A stretch of DNA of 64,000 nt from Nostoc sp. PCC 7524 (lineage in GTDB: Bacteria > Cyanobacteriota > Cyanobacteriia > Cyanobacteriales > Nostocaceae): contig NC_019684.1 in NCBI RefSeq assembly GCF_000316645.1, forward strand, positions 3,377,501 to 3,441,500, written 5' to 3'. The translations under genes were made by a program, and so were the position numbers. The notes below the pieces were generated by a model. The model worked only from the letters and a program-made list of their open reading frames with translations, did no database searches and had not been told where the DNA came from. Below, piece after piece: positions 1-9,263 of the stretch (position 1 is the stretch's first letter; each line of letters opens with the position of its first letter).

Positions 1-63
1 ACTAGCAGTAACCAAACAAGCAGCGCCTATGACCATACTTGATTTGTTAAACCCACACCACAT
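1..63 (-). CDS. N-terminal fragment of a probable secreted or membrane protein (partial)
   Basis: Only the first 21 codons of this leftward gene lie in the window. They begin with ATG at 63 and stay open to the left edge. An AGGAG sequence lies about 9 bases upstream of that ATG, which supports the start. The peptide begins MWCGFNKSSMVIGAACLVTA, a short polar or basic head followed by a hydrophobic run, as in a signal peptide. A second Met at codon 10 is an alternative start. The function cannot be told from this fragment. Confidence 0.5.
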   Translation of the reverse strand, partial: MWCGFNKSSMVIGAACLVTAS

Positions 64-303
64 AATTTAAAACTCCTGCGGATTAAATAAACAGCATTAT
101 AAAGGTTAACAGACACAACTGAGCTTTTTTCTGGTTTTCTTGAGTTATTAATAATGACCAATTTCCAGAGCCTATATCAGGATAAGTTCGGGAGTTATCA
201 ATCAATATATTTGACATCTATCGCAGGTTATAATTTTCCGCAAAAACAATAATTAATTACAATAATCTCAAAAATTATAAGCCAAAATTTTTAATATTAT
301 AAA

Positions 304-1785
304 ATGTATAAATTACAACTAAATATGATGAACATAAAAACAACAAAAAAGCGCAATTTATACTTTGAAAGACTAATGGCAACTATTGCCACATTCAACT
401 TATGCTTAGTTGCCTTTGATTTGACTTACGTACCCTGGAGAGATTTTTATTTACGGAGACTTCCTCAAATTACCCAAATTTACGACCCCATTAAAGGTAT
501 TGAACCTCACAGAGAAACAGCAAATTACCTAGAAAAAGTCAATGCACTAGAAGAAAAAGTTAGTCAGACAGGTTTAACATCACCACAAGCCAATGCTCAG
601 TTAGAAGATCTGAGGCGGCTCAGTCGAGAAATGATTGACAGCAATCCCTTTGCAGCCGTTGGTAAAAGTGGAACTTTAGAAAAAATCAAAAACCGAATGC
701 GCGATCGCATCGGTCAAGAATCCGCCAAACAATCCTTCGCGACCTTTTGGAGTCAGTCTTATTTAACTAATCGAGGCTGGAAACAAGAAATCAATTTCTT
801 CAATCAGAAAATTAGACCGTTAATTGCTACCAACTACTACCGTCCCATCGGAGAAAACAGCGAATTTTTTGACTTATTTTGGTTGATTGATTTACCCTTT
901 ATCTTGTTATTTGGTACAGAGTTATTAATTCGTGTCTTTTATATCAAACGGAGTCATATAGGTTTTAGTTGGTTAAACGCTATATTGTGGCGTTGGTATG
1001 ATTTATTTTTGCTGCTCCCCTTCTGGCGATGGTTGCGAATCATACCTGTAACTATTCGTTTAGATCAAGCAGAATTATTGGACTTGCAACCAATTAACTG
1101 GCAATTTCATCAAACATTTTTAGCAAACTTTGCCGAAGAAATTACAGAAATTGTAGTGATTCGAGTGATTAACCAAATCCAGATTTCGATTCAACGGGGT
1201 GAACTAACACGTTGGTTGTTACAAAAAGAGAACCTACGCCCCTACATCGATATCAATGATGTCAATGAACTAGAAGCGATCGCAGGTCTTTTGGTAAGAA
1301 CCATTGTCTATCAAGTTTTACCAAAAATTCAACCAGAACTCGCTGCGATCGTACACCACAACATTGAAAGCGTATTACATCAAGTTCCTCTCGCTCGTAA
1401 CCTGCAATTATTACCTGGAGTCACTAAGGCACAAAATCAACTCAGTGAACAACTAGCAACTCAACTCACCACCAATCTCTACAATGCCCTAGTCAACGCC
1501 GTCGAAGATCCCGTAGCTGCCAAACTCACAACTCAACTTGTAGAAAGTTTCAGCAAGGCACTAGGCACTGAAATCCAGCAAAAGCAAGTAATTTCCCAAA
1601 TCCAAAGCTTACTCGTTGACTTTCTAGAAGAAATCAAGCTCAACTACGTAAAACGCCTATCTCAAGAAGACTTCGACCAAATTCTAGAACAAACCCGACA
1701 ACTCAAAACACAAGGGAGCATCCAGCCAATAGTGGAACAACGTACTACTCTCCCAGAGATTAGATATCAGCGTCGTGGTAAGTGA
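304..1785 (+). CDS. conserved membrane protein of unknown function, 493 aa
   Basis: I do not recognise a named family. The protein has a basic N-terminus, a hydrophobic segment at about residues 24-44, a soluble charged region (about 60-185), and two more hydrophobic segments at about 189-209 and 222-246. The last is followed by an arginine-containing stretch (WRWLRIIPVTIRL) that loosely resembles an S4-like helix of channel folds. The C-terminal half is hydrophilic and helical, with many Gln, Glu and Leu residues and no catalytic motif that I can see. The first ATG (304) follows an AT-rich region without a clear ribosome binding site; Met8, Met9 or Met25 could be used instead. It lies 193 bp upstream of rimP in the same direction, with the rimP leader and terminator between them, so it is probably a separate unit. 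Confidence 0.7.
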   Translation: MYKLQLNMMNIKTTKKRNLYFERLMATIATFNLCLVAFDLTYVPWRDFYLRRLPQITQIYDPIKGIEPHRETANYLEKVNALEEKVSQTGLTSPQANAQLEDLRRLSREMIDSNPFAAVGKSGTLEKIKNRMRDRIGQESAKQSFATFWSQSYLTNRGWKQEINFFNQKIRPLIATNYYRPIGENSEFFDLFWLIDLPFILLFGTELLIRVFYIKRSHIGFSWLNAILWRWYDLFLLLPFWRWLRIIPVTIRLDQAELLDLQPINWQFHQTFLANFAEEITEIVVIRVINQIQISIQRGELTRWLLQKENLRPYIDINDVNELEAIAGLLVRTIVYQVLPKIQPELAAIVHHNIESVLHQVPLARNLQLLPGVTKAQNQLSEQLATQLTTNLYNALVNAVEDPVAAKLTTQLVESFSKALGTEIQQKQVISQIQSLLVDFLEEIKLNYVKRLSQEDFDQILEQTRQLKTQGSIQPIVEQRTTLPEIRYQRRGK

Positions 1786-1810
1786 AGGGCAAGGGTAGCA
1801 CAGGAGAATA

Positions 1811-1860
1811 AACTATTGCCTATTGCCTACTAACTATTAACTAATGACTATTGACTATTA
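1811..1860. repeat. heptanucleotide tandem repeat (STRR type)
   Basis: A run of related 7-mers (CTATTGC, CTAACTA, CTAATGA, CTATTGA) fills the space after the 493-residue gene. Degenerate heptad arrays of this kind are typical of intergenic regions in Nostoc and Anabaena. Confidence 0.6.
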
Positions 1861-1880
1861 AAGAAATGCGCTACACTCAA

Positions 1881-1965
1881 ATGAGGGCGAACCACTACTG
1901 GTTCGTCACAAGACTTCTTGGAAGATATCCCTATCGCAGGAAGTGGGTTGATGCCCACTTTTTTT
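1881..1965 (+). promoter_or_regulatory. rimP leader with hairpin and intrinsic terminator
   Basis: Two perfect hairpins lie just before rimP. The first pairs 1888-1894 with 1899-1905 (CGAACCA/TGGTTCG). The second pairs AAGTGGG at 1941-1947 with CCCACTT at 1954-1960 and is followed by five T (1961-1965), giving a complete intrinsic terminator only 13 bases before the rimP ATG. A terminator inside the leader rather than after the upstream gene suggests transcription attenuation of the rimP-nusA-infB operon. Comparable terminator-like hairpins before rimP are known in other bacteria. It could instead simply end the upstream transcript. Confidence 0.6.
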
Positions 1966-1978
1966 ATTGATTTCGCTC

Positions 1979-2440
1979 ATGGCTCATCCTCTAGTTCCAC
2001 AAATTACAGATTTGGCAATACCAGTAGCAGAACAACTGGGTTTAGAAGTCGTTGGCATTGTTTTTCACACCAACCAACGCCCACCAGTATTGCGGGTAGA
2101 TATCCGCAATCCCCAGCAAGATACCGGTTTGGATGATTGTGAGCGCATGAGCCGTGCTTTAGAAACATCCTTAGATGCTGCGGAGATCATTCCAGATGCT
2201 TATGTTTTGGAAGTGTCTAGTCCTGGTATTTCGAGGCAACTTGTAACCGACAGGGAATTTATTTCCTTTAAAGGATTTCCTGTCATTGTCTCCACTGCCC
2301 CACCCCACGAAGGACAACAAGAGTGGAATGGTCAATTGATTCGCCGGGATGAGACAAAAGTTTACTTAAATCAGAAAGGTCGTGTCATCGAAATTCCTCG
2401 CTCCCTAATTACCAGGGTGCAGTTAGATGAGCGCCGATAA
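1979..2440 (+). CDS. rimP: ribosome maturation factor RimP
   Basis: RimP assists 30S ribosomal subunit maturation. The product is 153 residues if translation starts at ATG 1979 ([12 protein letters not shown]); an upstream in-frame TTG at 1967 would add four residues but overlaps the terminator region. The family signature is visible: an N-terminal GLEVVGI segment, the LRVDIRN strand, [11 protein letters not shown], then the very conserved [12 protein letters not shown] motif (about residues 75-86) and a C-terminal SH3-like part. The length is usual for the family. It is first in the rimP-nusA-ylxR-infB order conserved across bacteria. Confidence 0.95.
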   Translation: MAHPLVPQITDLAIPVAEQLGLEVVGIVFHTNQRPPVLRVDIRNPQQDTGLDDCERMSRALETSLDAAEIIPDAYVLEVSSPGISRQLVTDREFISFKGFPVIVSTAPPHEGQQEWNGQLIRRDETKVYLNQKGRVIEIPRSLITRVQLDERR

Positions 2441-2636
2441 ACAAGCAGCGAGGAACTAGAGGCTAGGGACGCTTAGGCTAGCAGTTAGGGACTAGAGTCA
2501 AACTTTTCTCTAATCCCTATTGTCTAATGCCTAGTTTTTTATCTTGCTTAATTCTTCATCCCCAATTGCTCCTAATCCCCAAAAGGAGCCTAGAATTCCC
2601 CAATTTTCAATCCCTAATTTTTAAAGGAGATTGCTT

Positions 2637-3935
2637 ATGTCAATGGTGAGTTTACCAGGATTAAAAGATTTAATTGAAAGTATTAGTCGTGAACGTAATT
2701 TACCTCGGTTAGCAGTGCAATCAGCAATTAGAGAAGCACTCCTCAAAGGCTATGAACGTTACCGTCGCGCTCAAAACTTAGAACGCAAGCAGTTCGATGA
2801 AGATTATTTCGACAACTTTGAAGTCGAACTCGATATTGACGGAGAAGGTTTTCGCGTGCTTTCCACAAAAACTATTGTGGAAGAAGTGAATAATACTGAT
2901 CATCAAATCTCTTTAGATGAAGTACAACAAGTAGCTCCAGAAGCGCAGTTAGGCGACTCTGTAGTTCTGGATGTTACCCCAGATCAGGGAGAGTTTGGGC
3001 GCATGGCAGCAATGCAAACCAAGCAGGTGCTAGCCCAAAAACTGCGGGATCAACAGCGCCAGATGGTACAAGAAGAGTTCCAAGATTTAGAAGGGACGGT
3101 ACTACAAGCCAGAGTTTTAAGATTTGAGCGCCAGTCAGTAATTTTGGCAGTCAGTAGCGGTTTTGGTCAACCAGAAGTAGAAGCTGAACTACCAAAGCGG
3201 GAACAACTACCAAACGATAACTATCGTGCTAATGCTACATTTAAGGTGTATCTTAAAAAAGTTTCCCAAGGACAACAACGTGGGCCACAACTCCTCGTAT
3301 CTCGCGCTGATGCTGGGTTAGTAGTTTACTTATTTGCCAACGAAGTCCCAGAGATTGAAGACGAAGTAGTAAGAATTGTTGCCGTAGCACGGGAAGCCAA
3401 TCCTCCCTCCCGATATGTAGGCCCACGGACTAAAATAGCTGTAGATACCCTTGATCGAGATGTAGACCCAGTAGGCGCGTGTATTGGTGCTAGAGGATCA
3501 CGGATTCAGGTAGTAGTGAACGAATTACGCGGTGAAAAAATAGACGTAATTCGTTGGTCTCCAGACCCAGCAACATATATTGCCAATGCTTTGAGTCCAG
3601 CGAGAGTAGACGAAGTGCGGCTCATGGACCCTGAAACCCGACAAACTCACGTATTAGTAGCTGAAGATCAACTGAGTTTAGCCATCGGTAAAGAAGGGCA
3701 AAATGTCCGTTTGGCAGCCCGCTTAACTGGTTGGAAAATCGACATTAAAGACAAAGCCAAATATGATCACGCAGGAGAAGATGCCAAATTCGCTGCTGCC
3801 CGCGCCCAATATAAACTAGAGGAAGATGAAATAGAACTAGAGGAGCTAGAGGATGAAGAAAATCAAACAGAAGAACTAGAAGAACTAGAAGAATTAGAAG
3901 ATGAAGCTTTAGATACTGAATATGATGACGAGTAA
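2637..3935 (+). CDS. nusA: transcription termination/antitermination factor NusA
   Basis: NusA binds RNA polymerase and modulates pausing, termination and antitermination. The protein has 432 residues from ATG 2637, which follows a good AAAGGAGA site at 2623-2630; an in-frame TTG at 2631 is less likely. Domains in order: polymerase-binding N-terminal domain (about 1-125), S1 domain (about 130-200), and two KH domains with the GARGSRI and GKEGQN loops. The C-terminus is a very acidic Glu-Leu-Glu-Asp-rich tail (last 45 residues or so), not the acidic repeats of the E. coli protein. The last part is repetitive at DNA level (GAAGAACTA units). Confidence 0.96.
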   Translation: MSMVSLPGLKDLIESISRERNLPRLAVQSAIREALLKGYERYRRAQNLERKQFDEDYFDNFEVELDIDGEGFRVLSTKTIVEEVNNTDHQISLDEVQQVAPEAQLGDSVVLDVTPDQGEFGRMAAMQTKQVLAQKLRDQQRQMVQEEFQDLEGTVLQARVLRFERQSVILAVSSGFGQPEVEAELPKREQLPNDNYRANATFKVYLKKVSQGQQRGPQLLVSRADAGLVVYLFANEVPEIEDEVVRIVAVAREANPPSRYVGPRTKIAVDTLDRDVDPVGACIGARGSRIQVVVNELRGEKIDVIRWSPDPATYIANALSPARVDEVRLMDPETRQTHVLVAEDQLSLAIGKEGQNVRLAARLTGWKIDIKDKAKYDHAGEDAKFAAARAQYKLEEDEIELEELEDEENQTEELEELEELEDEALDTEYDDE

Positions 3936-4083
3936 TTTATGAGCCTGAAGAAAGTTCTGGTAGGATGGACATCAGTACCAGTCTTCATGATTACTTCAAA
4001 TCAGGCAACTTTTTATGAATAGAGATTGGCCAAGCCAACTTTATGATTACCAACAACATTTCTGTTAAATTCTCAGAAAACCG

Positions 4084-4359
4084 ATGAAACCCAACTATCG
4101 GCGTTGTGTTAGTTGCCGCAAAGTAGGCTTAAAAGAAGAGTTTTGGCGGATTGTCCGAGTATTTCCTTCGGGAAAGGTACAATTGGATGAGGGCATGGGG
4201 CGTTCAGCTTACATTTGCCCAAACCATAGCTGCTTGCAAGCAGCGCAGAAAAAAAATAGACTAGGGCGATCGCTACGTGCATCAGTACCAGAAACACTGT
4301 ACCAGACATTGTGGCAACATCTAGCCCAAAAAAATCCCCAAAATCAAAATTTAGGTTGA
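4084..4359 (+). CDS. ylxR: YlxR family RNA-binding protein
   Basis: This 91-residue basic protein has the CVSCRK motif near the N-terminus (residues 8-13) and the GRSAYICPN motif (about 39-47) of the YlxR/DUF448 family, which lies between nusA and infB in most bacteria. The family is RNA-binding, and in Firmicutes its member has been linked to RNase P; the role in cyanobacteria is not settled. Start ATG 4084; no strong ribosome binding site is seen. Confidence 0.9.
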   Translation: MKPNYRRCVSCRKVGLKEEFWRIVRVFPSGKVQLDEGMGRSAYICPNHSCLQAAQKKNRLGRSLRASVPETLYQTLWQHLAQKNPQNQNLG

Positions 4360-4839
4360 AAAGCATTCTTGGCGGTAATCCGCAGAGGAATTGTGTCAAA
4401 AGCCGAAATATTCGCGCTATTACACACCCTCTGCATTTATTAAGGTTAGTGCCAAAATAGTAAATGGGTGTAGTTAGCAAACGGCTCTCCCAGAATTGAG
4501 GAGCGAAGCAGTACTCCCAACAAATTTAACTAGATTGTGTTGTGGAAGACTCAGAATCACCAAAGCAAACAACAACAAAATGGCAACCTGGTAGCGTTCA
4601 GGCGCAAAGCGGCATCACCAGCAACTATAAAAAAATTTGCTCGCAAAAGTTTTTATGGTTGCCTGTTAACTACAGTCCTCAGTGGGGATGCCAGCATTAA
4701 ACCGAAACATCTCTCTTTCCTGATTGGAGGCACCGGCAAAATCACCAAGGGCAACCTAAAAACAGTAATCGAAGGATGGAGATGTCGCACTTCCAGGCAA
4801 CCATCCGCAAAAAAGCTGTAAATTAAAGGGGAAGAGTGG
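4360..4839. other. 480-bp spacer between ylxR and infB
   Basis: No gene can be supported here. Two overlapping frames are open: one from TTG 4537 to 4821 (94 codons) and one from GTG 4543 (about 50 codons). Neither has a ribosome binding site or a recognisable motif, so the stretch may be a long leader for infB. Confidence 0.4.
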
Positions 4840-7800
4840 ATGAACAACGGCAAAGTAAGAATCTACGAATTATCAAAGGAATTGAATTTGGATAACAAAG
4901 AGCTATTAGCAATTTGCGACCAGCTCAATATTGCGGTCAAAAGCCATAGCAGTACAATTTCAGAAACAGAGGCAGAAAGCATTCGGGCGGCTGCTGAAAA
5001 ACTGGCAGCTACAAATGGAACGCCCAAAAAAGAATTAGGTACAATTAGTCATAAACCAAATTCGCCACATAGTGGCTCGCGCAACCGACCTGCGCCCACC
5101 CAAAAACAACAACAAATTTTGGAAATTCGCAAACCCAAAATATTGAGAAATCCTAACTCCAACGCCCCAGATGCGTCAGCTGCGTCTGAAGCTAATCCTC
5201 CTTCACCTCCAAAGCCCATCGCTACACAAGTCTCACCCATGAAGCCGACGGCACCAACTCGACCTGTACCCCGGAATCACTCGGAGACCAGCCAACAACC
5301 TGCTGCCACAGATACGGAGCCAGCACCTAAGTCACAGGCACCTGAAAAAATTGCAGCAGAGAAGCCAGAGAAAGTTGCTCCAGCTAGACCAAAACCGGAA
5401 AAACCCCAAAAACCTCAGCTGGTAGCTCCACCCGCTAGACCTGTGGCAGAAACGGCAGATGTAGCTGAACAGGTGAGTGTGGCAGAAAAACCGATCCTCA
5501 AACGAGAACGTCAACGGCGTGTTGAAGAAGATCGAGACCAGCCCAGACCAAAAGCCTCTAAACCTACACAAACAGATACATCTCAAGCTCCTGTACAAAA
5601 ACAGGCTCGTCCCAGTCTATCCCCAACTAAACCGGAACATCGTGGCAATAGACCAGGCACACCGTCTGGAGATGGGCAACGTCCCACCAGACCAATGCGC
5701 CCGGCTGAAGTGGCAGCAGCGATGCCGGTGGCAACTCCACCAAGACAGATGGCAGGGACAGCCAACAGAGCCGAAACTCCAGATGCTACGGTCACACCTG
5801 ACTTACTGGATTTGAAACGCCCCATGCCACCTCGTCCACCTAAAGGTGGCAAGAAATGGCAGGAAGAAGAAATCATTGACGAAATTAAAGAAAAAGCTGG
5901 GAAGGCAGGCGTTAAAGGTAAGCGCGTCAAGCCCATCTTGGATGATGATTTTGAAGAAGATGATTTCCTCGATGATGACAAACTGGAAATCCCAGCAGCA
6001 GTTCAGGTCAGCCTCTCCATCGCCCGTCCTCCCAAACCAAAAGCAGCGCGACCAGTACAGGCTCCTGGTGCAACCGTAGCTATCGCTCCAACTACTAGAA
6101 AGAAAAAGTTTGGCTCCCGTGACCAAAATCGCCGTCAGCAAGAAGTCGAGGTAAAACGCGAGCGTCCAAGTAAATTGGTAGTCACAGGCCCCATGACAGT
6201 GCAGGAACTCGCCGATGGGTTAGTAGTAGCTGATACAGAAATTGTGAAAATCCTGTTCATGAAGAGCATGGCAGTGAGTATCACTCAAAATCTGGACATC
6301 CCGACCATTACTTTAGTAGCCAAAGAGCTAGAAGTAGAGATCGAAACTGCTGAACCAGAAGCAGAAGCCCGCAAAGTTACAGAAATGATTGATATTGGGG
6401 ATCTAGAACACCTCCATCGTCGTCCACCTGTTGTGACAATTATGGGTCACGTAGACCATGGTAAAACTACACTACTCGACTCGATTCGGAAAACTAAAGT
6501 CGCAGCCGGTGAAGCTGGTGGTATTACCCAGCATATCGGTGCTTACCACGTCGATATAGAACACGAAGGTCAGAAACAGCAGATTGTCTTCCTAGATACC
6601 CCTGGTCACGAAGCCTTTACCGCCATGCGAGCTAGAGGTGCTAGGGTGACAGATATAGCCGTATTAGTAGTAGCTGCTGATGACGGTGTACGTCCCCAAA
6701 CAATTGAAGCCATCAGCCATGCCCAAGCGGCAGGAGTGCCAATTGTTGTCGCCATCAACAAGATTGATAAAGAAGGCGCACAACCCGATCGCGTCAAACA
6801 AGAACTCACCCATTATGGTCTCACCCCAGAAGAATGGGGCGGTGAGACAATTATGGTACCTGTCAGCGCCATCAAGGGTGAAAACCTCGACACACTCCTA
6901 GAGATGATTCTCTTGGTTGCAGAAGTAGGAGAACTCTCGGCTAACCCAGATCGTCTGGCTAAAGGCACTGTCATTGAGGCGCATTTGGATAAAGCCAAGG
7001 GTGCAGTTGCTACCTTGCTGATTCAAAATGGTACTCTCCATGTAGGAGACATCCTAGTTGCCGGTTCAGCCTTTGGTAAAGTCCGGGCGATGGTTGACGA
7101 TCGCGGCAGACGCGTCGAAGTCGCTTCTCCTTCCTTCGCCGTTGAGGTGCTGGGTTTAAGTGACGTACCAGCAGCAGGTGATGAGTTCGATGTCTTCGAC
7201 AACGAAAAAGAAGCCAGAGCGATCGCCTCAGACAGAGCAGACAAACAACGCCTCTCTCGTCTATTACAAGGACGTGTCACCCTCACAACCCTATCAGCTC
7301 AAGCCCAAGAAGGCGAGTTGAAAGAACTCAACTTGATCTTGAAAGCCGACGTGCAAGGTTCTGTCGAAGCCATTGTGGGATCACTCAAACAAATCCCCCA
7401 AAACGAAGTCCAAATTCGGATGCTATTGGCTACAGCAGGTGAAATCACCCAAACAGACATCGACCTCGCCGCCGCCAGTGGCGCAGTCATCATCGGCTTT
7501 AACACCACCTACGCCAGTGGAGCCAGACAAGCGGCTGACGAAGCCGGTGTAGATGTGCGGGAATACAACATCATCTACAAACTCTTGGAAGACATCCAAG
7601 GAGCCTTGGAAGGTCTGTTGGAACCAGAATTGGTAGAAGAACCTTTGGGTCAAACCGAAGTCCGTGCCGTCTTCCCAGTCGGTCGCGGTGCTGTTGCCGG
7701 TTGTTACGTTCAAACTGGCAAACTGGTGCGTAACTGTAAAATCCGGGTACGTCGTGGCGGTAAAGTCATCTATGAAGGTGTGCTGGACTCCCTCAAACGG

Positions 7801-7941
7801 ATGAAAGAAGATGCGCGTGAAGTTAACGCTGGTTATGAATGTGGTGTCGGCCTGGATAAATTCCACGACTGGGTTGAAGGTGACATCATTGATGCCTTCC
7901 AAATGGTAACTAAACGCCGCACCCTGGCGTTAACAAGATAG
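4840..7941 (+). CDS. infB: translation initiation factor IF-2
   Basis: IF-2 is the GTPase that brings initiator tRNA to the 30S subunit and promotes subunit joining. The product is 1033 residues. It begins with an IF2_N fold (about 1-55, [19 protein letters not shown]), followed by a long low-complexity linker rich in Pro, Lys, Ala and Gln (about 60-400), a second IF2_N-like region (about 440-500), and the G domain. GTPase motifs visible are GHVDHGKTT (about 535), [15 protein letters not shown] and NKID. The usual beta-barrel and C-terminal domains complete it. The ATG follows AGGGGAAGAG. The long disordered N-terminal extension is normal for cyanobacteria. Confidence 0.97.
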   Translation: MNNGKVRIYELSKELNLDNKELLAICDQLNIAVKSHSSTISETEAESIRAAAEKLAATNGTPKKELGTISHKPNSPHSGSRNRPAPTQKQQQILEIRKPKILRNPNSNAPDASAASEANPPSPPKPIATQVSPMKPTAPTRPVPRNHSETSQQPAATDTEPAPKSQAPEKIAAEKPEKVAPARPKPEKPQKPQLVAPPARPVAETADVAEQVSVAEKPILKRERQRRVEEDRDQPRPKASKPTQTDTSQAPVQKQARPSLSPTKPEHRGNRPGTPSGDGQRPTRPMRPAEVAAAMPVATPPRQMAGTANRAETPDATVTPDLLDLKRPMPPRPPKGGKKWQEEEIIDEIKEKAGKAGVKGKRVKPILDDDFEEDDFLDDDKLEIPAAVQVSLSIARPPKPKAARPVQAPGATVAIAPTTRKKKFGSRDQNRRQQEVEVKRERPSKLVVTGPMTVQELADGLVVADTEIVKILFMKSMAVSITQNLDIPTITLVAKELEVEIETAEPEAEARKVTEMIDIGDLEHLHRRPPVVTIMGHVDHGKTTLLDSIRKTKVAAGEAGGITQHIGAYHVDIEHEGQKQQIVFLDTPGHEAFTAMRARGARVTDIAVLVVAADDGVRPQTIEAISHAQAAGVPIVVAINKIDKEGAQPDRVKQELTHYGLTPEEWGGETIMVPVSAIKGENLDTLLEMILLVAEVGELSANPDRLAKGTVIEAHLDKAKGAVATLLIQNGTLHVGDILVAGSAFGKVRAMVDDRGRRVEVASPSFAVEVLGLSDVPAAGDEFDVFDNEKEARAIASDRADKQRLSRLLQGRVTLTTLSAQAQEGELKELNLILKADVQGSVEAIVGSLKQIPQNEVQIRMLLATAGEITQTDIDLAAASGAVIIGFNTTYASGARQAADEAGVDVREYNIIYKLLEDIQGALEGLLEPELVEEPLGQTEVRAVFPVGRGAVAGCYVQTGKLVRNCKIRVRRGGKVIYEGVLDSLKRMKEDAREVNAGYECGVGLDKFHDWVEGDIIDAFQMVTKRRTLALTR

Positions 7942-8068
7942 TGCTGAGTCACGAGTGCTGAGTCATGAGTATAGATGAGTATAGAGTTATGAGAATTACC
8001 TCAGATAAATATACTCAATCTAACAATCACAACTCAGCACTCAAAACTCAAAACTCAGGACTTTAACT

Positions 8069-8680
8069 ATGCCCTCATTTCGTTCTGAACCTATTTTGTG
8101 GATTCATGTCGCTGGATTAGCGACATTGCCCGTTTTTTTGCTCATGTGCTTATTATTTCTGTCCGTAGGTGAACCGTTTTTACCTGTATGGATGGAAATT
8201 TTGTTAGTATCCATCATTGGCGTAATGCCGCTGTTGTGGATGCAACTACGTCGTCCTTTTTATATATTTGCTCTGTTGGGAATAGCCCTTAAACCAGAAA
8301 ATCTGACTGAGCAGCAAAGAAAAATTCTCTGTTTAATTAATACAAAATTAAATCGTGTGCTAGCACTGCTGGCTGCCATTCTATCCATTGGTATATTGTG
8401 GCAGCTGTATCAAGCCACCCCATTGGTAGTACATCTAGCCAGATTTCTTCCTCAATGGCGCATTTTGGCATTACTGATGGCTGGATTAACTTTTTTAGCC
8501 AGTAATTTATTCTTGCAAATTCCAGTCAGTGTAGCACGAGTTTTGGTGACGGATGACACAGAATTTGCTGCCATAGAACCGTTACCTTTAGAAAAGATTA
8601 ACCAGGATTTCACAATTTTAGGGGTGCGGGTTAATAAAATCTTGCCCCAGTTGACTGTTGAAGTTAAAACTGAGGAATAA
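8069..8680 (+). CDS. cyanobacterial four-helix membrane protein (low-complexity-tail family)
   Basis: The 203-residue protein begins MPSFRSEPILWIHVAGLATL and has hydrophobic segments at about 13-33, 42-60, 108-128 and 135-155. The start and the pattern FRSEPxLWxHxAGLA...PFYIF...ALKPExLTExQR match a cyanobacterial family named for a low-complexity C-terminal tail; here the protein ends with a short charged tail (KTEE). No biochemical role is known to me. It follows infB by 127 bp of repeat-like sequence and is followed after 6 bp by a 59-codon gene, so the two probably share a transcript. Confidence 0.8.
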   Translation: MPSFRSEPILWIHVAGLATLPVFLLMCLLFLSVGEPFLPVWMEILLVSIIGVMPLLWMQLRRPFYIFALLGIALKPENLTEQQRKILCLINTKLNRVLALLAAILSIGILWQLYQATPLVVHLARFLPQWRILALLMAGLTFLASNLFLQIPVSVARVLVTDDTEFAAIEPLPLEKINQDFTILGVRVNKILPQLTVEVKTEE

Positions 8681-8686
8681 AGAACT

Positions 8687-8866
8687 ATGGTGAAAATTAC
8701 AGCTTCTCGTGATCCTGAAATTTGGCAAAATCTTCAATACGCGATCGCAGCTAGTTCTGGTTTTCAACGTTGGCAGCTAGAAAGCTATACCCAACTACGA
8801 GAACTACACCTAGAGCAACAAGTACAACGTTACTTGCGGGAAACTTTAGAAACTTTAGCTTATTAA
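8687..8866 (+). CDS. small hypothetical protein, 59 aa
   Basis: ATG 8687 lies six bases after the stop of the preceding membrane-protein gene; GAGGAATAAAG ahead of it can serve as ribosome binding site. The predicted peptide begins MVKITASRDPEIWQNLQYAI and is helical, with Gln-, Leu- and Glu-rich C-terminal half (YTQLRELHLEQQVQRYL). It contains a HIP1 octamer read as AIA. Tight spacing and natural composition support a real gene. The function is unknown. Confidence 0.7.
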   Translation: MVKITASRDPEIWQNLQYAIAASSGFQRWQLESYTQLRELHLEQQVQRYLRETLETLAY

Positions 8867-9263
8867 AAACATCATAAATTTTCCAATTTGGCTTGTAAGT
8901 GACTAAATTGACTGAAAGCTGTGGGAAACTCCATCCCGTTTTAGGTGGTTGAGGTTGCTCCCCCACCACATGGGATATAGGAAATTGGCAACTTTTTTCC
9001 CATTACCCATACCCAAAAACTCCATCCCTTAGTAGGTGGAGTTTTTCCTTTGCTTAAGGTATAAATACTTAGCACTCTTCATCTAAGCCCTGATCAAATT
9101 TAATTTTTAGCTCTGATCTCAAAAATTTCTTTGATTTCTTGCAAAACTGGGCGAAACTTAGCGGCTGATGTGTTAGTCATCCGGTATAGTTTGGCATGGT
9201 TTTTGTAGCCATATATTTGCTATATCGACCATACTATACTTAACCAACATTCAGTGAAACACA
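8867..9263. other. 397-bp spacer with two related hairpin units and an inverted repeat
   Basis: The motif AAACTCCATCCC...TAGGTGG occurs twice (from about 8928 and from about 9018). An inverted repeat GTATAGT (9184-9190) / ACTATAC (9233-9239) lies just upstream of the next gene and overlaps a likely -10 region (TATACT), so it could be an operator. No gene is seen. Confidence 0.4.
9015..9046 (+). terminator. intrinsic terminator
   Basis: AAAAACTCCA at 9015-9024 pairs perfectly with TGGAGTTTTT at 9037-9046, leaving a 12-base loop and a T-rich 3' side. It probably ends the transcript carrying the two small genes at 8069-8866. Confidence 0.6.

Noticed and set aside
1918..2136. 72-codon frame overlapping rimP
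   Set aside because: It is a shadow of rimP and runs across the terminator.
4537..4821. 94-codon open frame between ylxR and infB
   Set aside because: It starts with TTG without a ribosome site, has no motif and competes with another open frame in the same stretch.
8751..8969. 72-codon leftward frame with hydrophobic end
   Set aside because: It lies antisense to the better-supported 59-codon gene at 8687-8866.
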